Shown: in pieces, positions 40,810 to 49,957 of the stretch
Layout of the letters: every line of letters starts with the position of its first letter
How positions within the stretch are numbered: position 1 is the first letter of the stretch
NCBI RefSeq assembly: GCF_004345605.1
Contig: NZ_SLVY01000004.1
Coordinates: 1 to 64,000 of the forward strand
Direction: 5' to 3'
DNA length: 64,000 nt
From: Rhodococcus sp. SMB37
GTDB lineage: Bacteria; Actinomycetota; Actinomycetes; Mycobacteriales; Mycobacteriaceae
Notes under the pieces: generated by a model
What the model was told of the DNA's origin: nothing
Database searches by the model: none
The model's input: the letters and a program-made list of their open reading frames with translations, nothing else
Translations under genes and position numbers: made by a program

Positions 40810-43800
40810 GTGAGTGCGGACGAGGACGCGACGCATGGCGCAGACCATCGGCGCTTCTTCGCCGACCAGCTCCTCATGTTGTTCGCCGCTGCGGGTCGTC
40901 CTGCGCTGAAGAAGGTCGTGTCGGGCGCGTCCGCCATCTCGCGCGCAGTCGGAAACGACCGCACCGTGTCGGTGCAGCGGATCAGCGACTGGCGTAGCGG
41001 TAAGCGCGTCCCCGCGAGCTTCGAGTCGGTCCACCCGGTGCTCGTCGTGTTGATCCGCTCCGCCCGCGAACTCACCGCCGAGCCCCCGGCTCCGGGCCTC
41101 TACTCCCTCAAGCAGTGGGAGACGTGGTGGAAGGCCGCGCGAGGTGAGACCGGTGGCGGCCGGTCGACGGACAGGTCACCCACGGTGATCGTGGACACGC
41201 GACCCTACAAGGGGCTGTCGGCCTATCGCGCCGACGACGCGCGGATGTTCTTCGGCCGGACGCAGAGCATGCGCATGCTGGCCGACACCGTCGTCGCGGC
41301 GCACGGACAGGGACCGGTGATCGTGACCGGCGCGTCCGGGGTGGGGAAGTCCTCACTCGTCCAGGCCGGTCTGATCCCGTTGATGTGCGGTGGCGGCGAC
41401 TGCGTCCCGGTGGTGTTCACCCCGGGCTCGGACCCCGTGGGCCGTCTCGTGGAAGCGTTGCCGACTCTCGCCGGAATCGATGAGCTATCCGGCGATGCCG
41501 CGGCCGACCGGACCGCGGTGCACGAGGCGATGGCCACCGAAGCGGAGAAGTCGTCGGTGTCGACGCTGTTGGTCGTGGTCGACCAGTTCGAGGATCTGTT
41601 CACCCAATGCGACGATCCCGACAGCCGCACACTCTTCCTGACACTGCTCGAACACATGTCGACGGCCGGCGACACCGATGCTCCCGCGCACGTCGTTGCG
41701 ACGATGCGTTCCGATTTCTACGAGCAGGCCGTGACCTACCCGGCGCTCGCCCGTGCGCTCGAACGCCGGAGCAAGGCCGTCCAGCCGTTGGACCGGGACG
41801 ATCTCGTCGAGGTCATCTCTGCGCCGGCCAAACTGCTCGGTGTACGTCTCGAACCGGGACTCGTCGACCTGATCCTCCATGACCTGGGCGTGCTGGCGCC
41901 GGGGGACATCACGGGAACCGAGTTGCCGCTGTTGTCGCATCTGCTCGACACGATGTGGGACAAACGCACCGGTGGCGCGCTGACCGTGGCCGGCTATCGC
42001 GCGACCGGCGGCGTGCGCGGGTCGATTGCGGCCAGCGCCGAGCGAGCCTGGGAAAGTCTCGGCGAACGCGACCGCGAGATCGTGCGGACGTTGATGGTCC
42101 ACCTCGTCTACGTGACGAACACGGGTACCGATGTGAAGATGGCTCGCCCGCTCTCCGTGCTTCTCGCGGTGGGAAGCGAGGACCGCGCGACCGCGGCGAG
42201 AGTCGTGGACCATTTCGTGTCGGCGCGCGTGCTCGTCGTCCACGAGGGGCACGTCGAACTCATTCACGACGCGGTGATCGTGGCGTGGCCGCGTCTGAAG
42301 TCGTGGATCCAGGAGGATCGGCAGTTCGCGGCGTCGCGTCAGCAGATCGAGGCCGATGCTGCGAACTGGATCGAGAGCGACCGCAACAGGGGCCTGCTCT
42401 ATCAGCGCGACCGGATGGATCTGCTCTCCGAACAGGGCGCGCGTTTCGGTGGCAGGGCGGCGGGGGAACGGTCCGTCGCCGCGATCAGTCCGGCCGCCCG
42501 CGAGTTTCTCCGGGCGTCCCGACGGCAGGTCGATTGGCAGCGACGTCGCCGCGGCGCAGCACTCGCAGGGCTGGTGCTGCTGACGATCGTCGCCCTCGTG
42601 ATGGGTGGTCTGGCGTGGGTCGGCAAGAACCGCGCCGACGACGAACGTAAGGCCGCGCAGTTCCAGCAGGTCGTGGCGCTGTCGGATTCGACCCGCTCGG
42701 ACGATCCGACGGAGTCGGCGCATCTCGCGCTGGCCGCGACCTCTCTCGAAGGCGACAGTGATGTCGCCTATTCGAGACTCCTCGCCACGCAGGGAGTGCC
42801 GTTGGCCAGAGTCCTGGTCGGGCATACCGGGCCCATCTACGGAGTCGCGGTCTCGCCCGACGGTGCGACGTTGGCGTCGGCCAGTGATGACGGCACGGTG
42901 CGCCTGTGGTCGTTGGCGGGGGACATCTCGGCGATCGGCGACCCGCTGGTGTCGTCGTCGAACTACATGGCGTCGGTGTCGTTCAGCCCGGACGGGCGTT
43001 ATCTCGCCGCCGGCGGCGGCGACGGGAGTGTGTGGATCTGGGACATGTCCGACCGTGGCTCACCGCGACCGGTGCTGGACCATCGCGTGCTGGGATCGGG
43101 TGCTGTGCACAACGTCCGATACAGCCCGGACGGGCGGACACTGGCGGTGCCCTACGACGACGGTTCCGTCGTGCTCCTCGACACCTCGGAACCCGCGACA
43201 GGGCGGTTCCCCGATACACGGATACACGGTCACTCGGGCGGGGTACGGACTGTCTCGTTCCGCACCGACGGTTCGGTGCTGGCCACCGCCAGCGACGACC
43301 GCACGGTGCGACTGTGGGACGTGTCCGACCGCTCGGCGCCGGCCCCTCTGGGTGAACCCCTGACCGGGTTCGGTGATGTCGCGCATTCTGTCGGGTTCAA
43401 CGCGGACGGCACCCTCTTGGCTGCGAGCAGCGATGACGGTGTGTTGTGGTTGTTCGACACCACCGATCCGCGGGCACCCGAGCAGTTCGGGACACCGGTG
43501 CGGGCACACACCGGTGGCGTGTGGAGTGTGTCCTTCCTGCCGGACGGCGTCACCTTGGCAAGCGCATCGTGGGACGGCACCGCGAAGCTGTGGTCGGTGG
43601 ACAAGGAAGCGCGGCGGATCGACGAGCTCGCACCCGCCCTCACAGGACACGGTGGTGGTGTACCCGCACTGACGGTCACCCCCACCGGCGACACGATCAT
43701 CACCGGGGGTCAGGATGCGAACCTGCGCATCTGGACCATGCCGCATCGCCGCGTGTTCGTCTCCCCGGCGGCGTTGACACTGCCCGTCACCGACCGGACC

Positions 43801-44784
43801 GGCGACATCGTCGCCACCGGCAGCTACGACTCGGTCGTTCGGCTGTGGCACGTCGATGACGGAGGGTGGTCCCGCGTCGGCCAGGTGGAGCTCACGCGTC
43901 CGCTCGGCGGCGGCTACGTGAGTGCACTGTCGCCGTCGGGTGACATTCTGGCGGCCGCGGCAACCTCGGGTGGCAGCGTCGAGTTGTGGAACGTCGCCGA
44001 GCCTGCGGCGCCCAGGCGGCTGGCCGCACCGCTCGTGCTCGCCACCCGATTCACCTCGGCCCTCGCATTCGGTCCGGAGGGCACGACCCTGGTGACGGGC
44101 AACGACGATCATTCGGTGCAACTGTGGGATCTGTCCGATCCGGCAGCGCCCGAGCCGTGGGGGGAACCACTCGGCGGACCGACCAACCTGGTGCGGCACG
44201 TCGCGATCAGCCCTGACGGACGCAGCCTCGTCGCGACCAGCGCCGACGGCCGGATCTACGCCTGGGACATCACGGACCGGACTGCTCCCCGATCCGTGGC
44301 CGTCACCGAGGGACACTCCGCGGGCGTGAACGGTCTGGCGTTCACCCCCGACAGTTCGGTTCTCGTCACCGGTGGTGACGATCATCAGGTGGTGGTGTGG
44401 GACCGCGACGACGCGGGAGGTTTCACTGCCCGCGCCACGCCGCTGCGCGGGCACACGGGCACGGTGTACTCGGTGTCGGTGTCGCCCGACGGTGAGCGCG
44501 TCGTCAGTGGCAGCGATGACGGCACGGTCCGATTGTGGGATGTGTCGGATCCCGACGGCATGCGCGCGGTGGGTGGGCCGATCACCGATACCGGGGTCGG
44601 GCGGTGGCAGGTGATGTTCCATCCCAACGGCACGGTGATCGCCGCGGGTGGTGACGGCGTGTTGCGCACCTGGAGTCTGGACCCCGACACGGTCGTCGAG
44701 CGGATCTGCTCCGCGACCTCGGGACAGCTCAGGGAACTCCTGCCGCAGTTCGGACTACCGCTTCCGCACGACGAGGTGTGCTGA
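40810..44784 (+). CDS. STAND NTPase with HTH-like N-terminus, membrane helix and 14 WD40 repeats
   Basis: The protein is 1324 residues from GTG 40810. Residues 1-100 form an HTH-like domain ('QRISDWRSGKRVPASFESVH'). A novel-STAND-type NTPase (about 130-560) has Walker A 'GASGVGKSSL' (174-183) and Walker B ending at Asp258 ('LLVVVDQFEDLF'). A membrane helix (about 582-604, 'AALAGLVLLTIVALVMGGLA') separates it from 14 WD40 repeats (about 668-1300), enough for two seven-bladed propellers. The first repeat is 'LVGHTGPIYGVAVSPDGATL'. STAND proteins oligomerise on ligand binding and act as sensors or defence scaffolds. With the membrane in the middle, the propellers are probably outside and the NTPase inside. 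Its 3' end overlaps convergent pabB by 56 bp. Ligand and output are unknown. Confidence 0.9.
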   Translation: MSADEDATHGADHRRFFADQLLMLFAAAGRPALKKVVSGASAISRAVGNDRTVSVQRISDWRSGKRVPASFESVHPVLVVLIRSARELTAEPPAPGLYSLKQWETWWKAARGETGGGRSTDRSPTVIVDTRPYKGLSAYRADDARMFFGRTQSMRMLADTVVAAHGQGPVIVTGASGVGKSSLVQAGLIPLMCGGGDCVPVVFTPGSDPVGRLVEALPTLAGIDELSGDAAADRTAVHEAMATEAEKSSVSTLLVVVDQFEDLFTQCDDPDSRTLFLTLLEHMSTAGDTDAPAHVVATMRSDFYEQAVTYPALARALERRSKAVQPLDRDDLVEVISAPAKLLGVRLEPGLVDLILHDLGVLAPGDITGTELPLLSHLLDTMWDKRTGGALTVAGYRATGGVRGSIAASAERAWESLGERDREIVRTLMVHLVYVTNTGTDVKMARPLSVLLAVGSEDRATAARVVDHFVSARVLVVHEGHVELIHDAVIVAWPRLKSWIQEDRQFAASRQQIEADAANWIESDRNRGLLYQRDRMDLLSEQGARFGGRAAGERSVAAISPAAREFLRASRRQVDWQRRRRGAALAGLVLLTIVALVMGGLAWVGKNRADDERKAAQFQQVVALSDSTRSDDPTESAHLALAATSLEGDSDVAYSRLLATQGVPLARVLVGHTGPIYGVAVSPDGATLASASDDGTVRLWSLAGDISAIGDPLVSSSNYMASVSFSPDGRYLAAGGGDGSVWIWDMSDRGSPRPVLDHRVLGSGAVHNVRYSPDGRTLAVPYDDGSVVLLDTSEPATGRFPDTRIHGHSGGVRTVSFRTDGSVLATASDDRTVRLWDVSDRSAPAPLGEPLTGFGDVAHSVGFNADGTLLAASSDDGVLWLFDTTDPRAPEQFGTPVRAHTGGVWSVSFLPDGVTLASASWDGTAKLWSVDKEARRIDELAPALTGHGGGVPALTVTPTGDTIITGGQDANLRIWTMPHRRVFVSPAALTLPVTDRTGDIVATGSYDSVVRLWHVDDGGWSRVGQVELTRPLGGGYVSALSPSGDILAAAATSGGSVELWNVAEPAAPRRLAAPLVLATRFTSALAFGPEGTTLVTGNDDHSVQLWDLSDPAAPEPWGEPLGGPTNLVRHVAISPDGRSLVATSADGRIYAWDITDRTAPRSVAVTEGHSAGVNGLAFTPDSSVLVTGGDDHQVVVWDRDDAGGFTARATPLRGHTGTVYSVSVSPDGERVVSGSDDGTVRLWDVSDPDGMRAVGGPITDTGVGRWQVMFHPNGTVIAAGGDGVLRTWSLDPDTVVERICSATSGQLRELLPQFGLPLPHDEVC

Positions 44785-46021
44785 GCGACAGGGTGCTCGC
44801 TGCCTTGTCGAGGCATTCCTGCCATTCGGCCGCGGGGTCGGAGTCGATGGTGATGCCGCCGCCCACCCCGAGTGCGCAGGTTCCGTCTGCACCGAATTCG
44901 ACGGTGCGGATCGCGACGTTCAGTTCGGTGCCCGCGAGCGGACTCGCCATACCCACTGTGCCGCAGTAGACGCCGCGCGACGACGGTTCCCACTGCTGCA
45001 GCAGTTCACGGGCACGAGTCTTCGGGCACCCCGTGACCGAGGCGGGCGGGAACGTGGCATCGAGGAGATCGCGGACGGACACGCCGGGACGGGCAGTCGC
45101 GGTGACGGTCGAGACCAGGTGCCACACACCGGGTGCGGGCCGGACGGCGAGGAGTTCGGGCACGGCGATGCTGCCGGGTTCGGCCACCCGGCCGAGGTCG
45201 TTGCGGACGAGGTCGACGATCATGATGTTCTCTGCGACATCTTTGACGGATGCCTGCAGATCGTCGGGGTCCCGGTCCAGCGGGAGTGTGCCCTTGATGG
45301 GGCTCGAGGCGAGTCGGTGACCGTGACGGGAGACGAACAGTTCCGGAGACAGTGACGCCACCGCACCCCAGGGGCCTTCGAGGTAGGCAGCGCGGTCCGG
45401 GCATGTACGGGTGATTGCGTCGGAGAAGAAGGCGAGGGGGCTGCCGGTGTAGTCGCCGGTGAACCGGGTGCACACGCATGCCTGGTACACCTCGCCCGCG
45501 CGGATGGCATCGAGGCACTGCTCGACGCCGTGTCGGTGGGCATCACGGTCCGGCAGGGACCAGTCGATGTCCCAGCGTGGTTCGGGGCTCGCTGTGTTGT
45601 CGACCGTCACTGCGGGATCGAGTACCGCGCGGGCCAGCGCATCGGGACACGTGTCGTCGGTGAGGGTTTCGTACCACCAGCACCCGTCGGGGTCGAGACG
45701 CAGGACTGTGTCGGACCAGCCACCCGCCGCGGCGGGAAGTGCGGAGGGGTGCGAGGTGGTCGTGTCCGGGTAGGCGAGGTACCCGATCCACCCGCCGCCG
45801 ATGAGGGGTCCACCGGCCCGGACCTGTGCGTCCGGGCAGGTGAACGACTCCGCGGCCGACACCGGCGCGACTTCGAGTGACGGCGCAACCACGGCCGCAG
45901 AACCGAACCAGGCTCCGGTGAGCGCAGCCGGCGGAGGTATACCGAGGCGCCGGGCGCGCTCACCGAGAGCGCCGAGTACCTGAGCGGGTGTGCCTCCGCG
46001 TCCGAGTCGTTCCATCCGCAT
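44729..46021 (-). CDS. pabB: Aminodeoxychorismate synthase component I
   Basis: The protein is 430 residues of the anthranilate-synthase component I fold. Markers are 'GEVYQACVCTRFTGDYTGSP', 'ASLSPELFVSRHGHRLASSP', 'IKGTLPLDRDPDDLQASVKD' and 'ASVTGCPKTRARELLQQWEP'. The 'PIKGT' lysine marks PabB rather than TrpE. It makes 4-amino-4-deoxychorismate for folate with a glutaminase PabA that is not in the window. It matches Rv1005c by position. Confidence 0.9.
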   Translation of the reverse strand: MRMERLGRGGTPAQVLGALGERARRLGIPPPAALTGAWFGSAAVVAPSLEVAPVSAAESFTCPDAQVRAGGPLIGGGWIGYLAYPDTTTSHPSALPAAAGGWSDTVLRLDPDGCWWYETLTDDTCPDALARAVLDPAVTVDNTASPEPRWDIDWSLPDRDAHRHGVEQCLDAIRAGEVYQACVCTRFTGDYTGSPLAFFSDAITRTCPDRAAYLEGPWGAVASLSPELFVSRHGHRLASSPIKGTLPLDRDPDDLQASVKDVAENIMIVDLVRNDLGRVAEPGSIAVPELLAVRPAPGVWHLVSTVTATARPGVSVRDLLDATFPPASVTGCPKTRARELLQQWEPSSRGVYCGTVGMASPLAGTELNVAIRTVEFGADGTCALGVGGGITIDSDPAAEWQECLDKAASTLSLSTPRRAEAVVRTAAGVP

Positions 46022-46033
46022 ACGACAAGCCTG

Positions 46034-46933
46034 TCACGATGGAGACGATGCCCCGAATCGGGTCAGCTTGTCGGGGTTGCGCACCGCGTACACGCCGGTG
46101 ATCAGGCCGTCTGCGATCTCGAAGAGGAAGACGAGGTCGAGTACGCCGCGCGAGTACACGATCACGCCCGGTGCGGTGTTGACGATTGCTGTGTCGATCG
46201 TCATGTCGGGTAGTTCCACGCGTGCGAGTCCGGAGAACAGGCGCGCAACCTTCTGCGCGCCGTGGACCGGCACCTTGGCCGCTGTGACCTTGCCTCCGCC
46301 ATCCGCGATGTAGACGGCATCGGGTGCGAGCAGCCGGAGCAGTCCGTCGAGATCGCCGGTCATCGCGGCCGCGAAGAACTCACCGACCACACGGTCGGTC
46401 TCCGCGTTTGCCGGTGTGAAGCGCCGTCGCCGCTCCTGAACGTGGTCGCGGGCGCGGTGGGCGACTTGCCGGACGGCGGCCTGGGTGCGGTCGACAGCGT
46501 CGGCGATGTGCGCGTAGTCGAACCCGAACACCTCGCGCATCACGAACACCGCCCGCTCGAGCGGGCTCAACGTCTCGAGGACCAGCAGCATCGCCATCGA
46601 CACCGATTCGGCGAGTTCGACTTTCGCCGACGGATCGGTGCCGCCCTCGTCCGCAGCGGTGAGGAGCGGTTCGGGCAACCACGGCCCGACGTAGTCCTCA
46701 CGCCGCCGCTGTGCCGAACGCAGCGAATTGAGTGCCTGCCGCGTGACGACCTGCGCCGCATACGCGCGAGGATCTTCGATCGTGTCGGGATCGACCTTCG
46801 CGTACCGTAGGTAGCTGTCCTGGAGCACGTCTTCGCTGTCGGCGACGCTGCCGGTGATCTCGTAGGCGATCGAGAACAGCAGGCCACGGTGGTCGGTGAA
46901 CACCTGGGCCGACGACGTGTCGTCGGAGTTCAC
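46034..46933 (-). CDS. sigJ: ECF41-group RNA polymerase sigma factor (SigJ-like)
   Basis: The protein is 299 residues from GTG 46933. Sigma-2 (about 10-75, 'QVFTDHRGLLFSIAYEITGS') and sigma-4 (about 115-170, 'LSPLERAVFVMREVFGFDYA', 'DRTQAAVRQVAHRARDHVQE') are followed by a SnoaL-like domain (about 175-295). The ECF41 hallmark motifs are all present: WLPEPL (85-90), DGGGK (211-215) and NPDKL (286-290). In ECF41 factors the C-terminal domain regulates the sigma in place of an anti-sigma factor. Its start overlaps the stop of the oxidoreductase partner, as expected for this group. Confidence 0.93.
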   Translation of the reverse strand: MNSDDTSSAQVFTDHRGLLFSIAYEITGSVADSEDVLQDSYLRYAKVDPDTIEDPRAYAAQVVTRQALNSLRSAQRRREDYVGPWLPEPLLTAADEGGTDPSAKVELAESVSMAMLLVLETLSPLERAVFVMREVFGFDYAHIADAVDRTQAAVRQVAHRARDHVQERRRRFTPANAETDRVVGEFFAAAMTGDLDGLLRLLAPDAVYIADGGGKVTAAKVPVHGAQKVARLFSGLARVELPDMTIDTAIVNTAPGVIVYSRGVLDLVFLFEIADGLITGVYAVRNPDKLTRFGASSPS

Positions 46934-48078
46934 CGCGCCACCACTGCGTCGGTGGCGGGGCCCGCCGGGATGTAGGGCGCGTGGCCTCGGGCTTGGCGTT
47001 GCATGAACCAGATCGTGCCACGCAAGATGCCTTCCTTGGCGAGAGCACCGGGCCTTCCTCGTACCGCCGTCGCGCGGGGTGTGTCGGCGGACGTGGTGAA
47101 CTGCAGCGCGGCCCGACTGCGGCCCAGCGAGATGCATTGCGCGGTGAATCCGAGCGACAGCGGGTCGGGGTCGCGACCCTGCAGTACATCCCACACGGTG
47201 CCGGCGCCGTGCACGCCGAGCGGAATAGCGGCCTGGCAGCTCATCCGGACGTAGGGCCGGTCTGCGATGGTGACGGCGTCGCCCACGCCGATCACGTTGC
47301 TGCGGTTCGTCGACCGAAGTGTGGCATCGACGCGCAGGCGACCGGAGTCGTCGACGTCGAGTCCGCTGCGGTGTGCGAGATCGGGTACCGAGAATCCTCC
47401 TGCCCACACCGTGAGGTCGGAGGGCGACTCGGTGTCGTCGTCGAATCGCACAATGCCGTCGGAGATCTCGGTGACGGCCACGCCTGCCAGGATCTCGATT
47501 CCCAATCCGGTCAGGGTGCGTCGCAGGTATCGGCGGGTGCGGTCGGGGAGGTCCGGCCCCGGATCGCCGACGAGGGTGTAGCGGTGCTTTCGGTGCGCCG
47601 AGGCGAGTTCGGTGACGGTTTCGATGCCGGTGAATCCGCCGCCGACGACCGTGACGGTGGCGCCGTCGGGCAACGCCTCGATCGCGGTATGCAACGCCGA
47701 CGCCGCTTCGAGGTCGGACACCGAATACGCCCGTTCGCCGCCCGGGACGCCCACGCGGGCCGGTCCGCTCCCGACCGCGTACACAACGGCGTCGCATGTC
47801 GATACCGATCCGTCTCCGAGTAGCACTGCACCGTCGTCGATACGTTCGACGGTGCCCACACAAAGTTCGGCGCGGGGATGGAGCAGGTCGGTGAGGACGT
47901 GCGTCGCCGATCCGGTCGCGGCCGCATGCTGGTGCAGCCGGGTTCGTTCGACGAACACCGTTCGCGGATTCACCACGGTCGCCGCGACGTCGGGGTGTTC
48001 GGAGAGCAGTCTGTTCGTCGCCATCACTCCGGAGTACCCGGCACCGACGACCACCACGTGGAATCGGATGTTGTTCAT
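46930..48078 (-). CDS. FAD-dependent NAD(P)H oxidoreductase, ECF41 partner
   Basis: The protein is 382 residues from ATG 48078. The first dinucleotide site is 'HVVVVGAGYSGVMATNRLLS', the second 'ATVTVVGGGFTGIETVTELA', and 'NVIGVGDAVTI' is the FAD-contact motif. The family is NDH-2-like. ECF41 sigma factors are typically encoded beside a carboxymuconolactone decarboxylase, an oxidoreductase or an epimerase, and this gene is the oxidoreductase case. It lies first in the operon with the sigma gene and has a candidate ECF41 promoter upstream. The physiological substrate is unknown. Confidence 0.88.
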   Translation of the reverse strand: MNNIRFHVVVVGAGYSGVMATNRLLSEHPDVAATVVNPRTVFVERTRLHQHAAATGSATHVLTDLLHPRAELCVGTVERIDDGAVLLGDGSVSTCDAVVYAVGSGPARVGVPGGERAYSVSDLEAASALHTAIEALPDGATVTVVGGGFTGIETVTELASAHRKHRYTLVGDPGPDLPDRTRRYLRRTLTGLGIEILAGVAVTEISDGIVRFDDDTESPSDLTVWAGGFSVPDLAHRSGLDVDDSGRLRVDATLRSTNRSNVIGVGDAVTIADRPYVRMSCQAAIPLGVHGAGTVWDVLQGRDPDPLSLGFTAQCISLGRSRAALQFTTSADTPRATAVRGRPGALAKEGILRGTIWFMQRQARGHAPYIPAGPATDAVVAR

Positions 48079-48137
48079 GGTCTTCGCCCCAATACAGTCG
48101 TGTCGAAATGCAGACGTGTCGAATGTGTCAGTGATGG

Positions 48138-48164
48138 GACACCGCCCGGATCGAGAATGTGACA
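48138..48164 (-). promoter_or_regulatory. Candidate ECF41 promoter
   Basis: On the minus strand TGTCACA (48158-48164) is followed after 16 bp by TGTC (48138-48141), close to the ECF41 consensus TGTCACA-spacer-CGTC. It lies 60-86 bp upstream of the oxidoreductase ATG, between it and the DUF2786 gene. It supports autoregulation of the oxidoreductase-sigma operon. Confidence 0.6.
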
Positions 48165-48196
48165 CCCGGCAGAAAAGGATCTCGGAGTGGTGGCGC

Positions 48197-49342
48197 TCAG
48201 TGGCCCAGCGGCGACTGTCCTGGCTCGAGCAATGCGTTCTCGGCGGCGTCGCGTCCGGCATGGAAACCGTCGGAGTCGACACCGCGACCACCCGAGGATC
48301 GGGTGGTGGGGAACAGGCGCCGGAACTCCGCGTCGACGGCCTCGGAGCGTCGCGCGAGAATGGGCGCGAGATCGGTCATGGGTACCCGCGCGTCGGCGGC
48401 GGCCTCGGCCGTGGCGTGGGCCTGGACCTCGCGGAGTCGCTCGCCGATGCGGTTCGCGAAACCGGTGAGGAAGGCGCGGCGGAACGAGGTGGCGCCGCCA
48501 CCGCGTCGGCCGGCGGTTCCGGCCGAGTTCATGGCGCGGGTGCTCTGGACGAGCAGCGACGTGAACAGCATTTCGACCTGCTCGAGGTCGACGACCGTGC
48601 CGACGATGGTCGCGATCTGCACGCGCGTGAACCACACCGTGCGGACCCGGTTCGCGTCGCCGATCGCGGTGAGCAGCAGTACTTTCTCCTTCGCGTAAGG
48701 ACGTTCGAGGTGGAGGCGTCGTCCCCTCACCGGGTCGGTGGCCGACCCGGCGCTGTCGAGGACGGCCGCACCCACCGCGTACCGGGTCATGAGCTCCTGG
48801 GCCTTGGCGGTGAATGCCTCTGCTTCGTCGGGGAATTCGGTGGATTCGGCCTTCGAGAGCAACCCGCGGATGCGTTCGAGCACACGCGGATCCGGGGCGG
48901 AGGGAGCGGTGCCGTCCGGTGCCGTGCGTATCTCAGGCCACAGCGACGGAGGCGTGGTCAGGTGGGTGAACCGGGGGAGGTACTTCCATGTGTAGGCGAG
49001 CCCGTCGACCTGGAACCGCGACACGTGCGGCAGTACGCGGAACAGGCTCGCCTCGAACGGGCGGTCGGGTTCGGTGATACGAGCGATCGCGGGGTGGCGG
49101 TCGCCGATCGTGCGGACTTGGTGCAGCCATTCGGTGGGTGCGCGATGGGCTGCCCGAGTGCGGTGGGCATCGAACAACACGGACGCGGCGGCGAGGGGGA
49201 CGTCGGTGGGGTCGCCCGAGTGCGCGGCCATGTGGAGTACGTCGGCGGGCTGCCACCCGCGCTCGTAGGCGCCGTTCAGCTCGTCGAGCAGAATCTCGGC
49301 GCGCACCTCATCGGTTCGAATGTATGTTCCATTGCTCGGCAT
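48197..49342 (-). CDS. DUF2786 domain protein
   Basis: The protein is 381 residues. The DUF2786 segment is at about 150-190 ('VLERIRGLLSKAESTEFPDE', 'AEAFTAKAQELMTRYAV'). An N-terminal region (1-130) and a helical C-terminal region (about 205-370) with 'RAFLTGFANRIGERLREVQA' flank it. The family is common in actinobacteria and some phages. No function is established. It stands alone, with the ECF41 promoter immediately downstream. Confidence 0.85.
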   Translation of the reverse strand: MPSNGTYIRTDEVRAEILLDELNGAYERGWQPADVLHMAAHSGDPTDVPLAAASVLFDAHRTRAAHRAPTEWLHQVRTIGDRHPAIARITEPDRPFEASLFRVLPHVSRFQVDGLAYTWKYLPRFTHLTTPPSLWPEIRTAPDGTAPSAPDPRVLERIRGLLSKAESTEFPDEAEAFTAKAQELMTRYAVGAAVLDSAGSATDPVRGRRLHLERPYAKEKVLLLTAIGDANRVRTVWFTRVQIATIVGTVVDLEQVEMLFTSLLVQSTRAMNSAGTAGRRGGGATSFRRAFLTGFANRIGERLREVQAHATAEAAADARVPMTDLAPILARRSEAVDAEFRRLFPTTRSSGGRGVDSDGFHAGRDAAENALLEPGQSPLGH

Positions 49343-49386
49343 GGACAGAGTGTGGCGGACGGCACCGACAGGTTCCGCCGCCGCAG

Positions 49387-49884
49387 TCAGGAGGGGTCTT
49401 TCGGGGGGCGACCATGGTTGTGCAGTGCAGCGGTTTCACGTCCGACCGTGTCGGCGAGACCACTCGTCATACGCAGCAGAATCTCGAGTTCGGCGTCGGT
49501 GTAGGTGTCCAAATGGGTGGCGACCGCGGAACCGAGGCCGGCGAACAAGGGGGCGACCGTGTCGGCGGCCGCCTCATCTGCGAGTTCGACGAGGACCCTG
49601 CGGCGGTCGGTGGTGTCGCGAGTGCGTCGGACGTATCCCGCCCGCTCGAGCCGGTCGATCATCGCGGTGACCGCGCCGCCGCGGGTGATGCCGATCCGGT
49701 CCGCGAGCTGCCCCGGTGTCCGGGGGCCGTCGAGGCCGAGGATGTTCAGGCACGTCAGATCGGTGACCGCGATGCCGAGATGGGAGGCAACTGCGGAATG
49801 GAACATCACCGAGCGTGATGCCTGGCGCCGCAGTGCGTCGTCGAGCGAATTCAGTACCTCGCTCCGGGTTTTCCCTGATGGCAT
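49387..49884 (-). CDS. MarR-family repressor
   Basis: The protein is 165 residues from ATG 49884 with GAAGGG upstream. The winged HTH is 'RTPGQLADRIGITRGGAVTA' with 'MIDRLERAGYVRRTRDTTDR' and 'RRVLVELADEAAA'. It is divergent from a small membrane-protein gene. The 73-bp gap holds two copies of CTCT-N5-AGAG, so it probably controls itself and that gene. The effector is unknown. Confidence 0.92.
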   Translation of the reverse strand: MPSGKTRSEVLNSLDDALRRQASRSVMFHSAVASHLGIAVTDLTCLNILGLDGPRTPGQLADRIGITRGGAVTAMIDRLERAGYVRRTRDTTDRRRVLVELADEAAADTVAPLFAGLGSAVATHLDTYTDAELEILLRMTSGLADTVGRETAALHNHGRPPKDPS

Positions 49885-49906
49885 CACGCGCCCTTCGGAA
49901 TATTCT

Positions 49907-49935
49907 CTCTAATACAGAGCAACTCTAAATCAGAG
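49907..49935. promoter_or_regulatory. Double MarR operator
   Basis: Two palindromic elements, CTCT-AATAC-AGAG (49907-49919) and CTCT-AAATC-AGAG (49923-49935), start 16 bp apart. They are nested in a larger ATTCTCT...AGAGAAT inverted repeat. They sit in the centre of the marR/membrane-protein divergent promoter. Confidence 0.75.
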
Positions 49936-49957
49936 AATAACCTGACAGGGGTGAACG

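Noticed and set aside
40810-44784. Ser/Thr protein kinase with WD40 domain
   Set aside because: The N-terminal half has Walker motifs of a STAND NTPase and no kinase signatures such as HRD or DFG.
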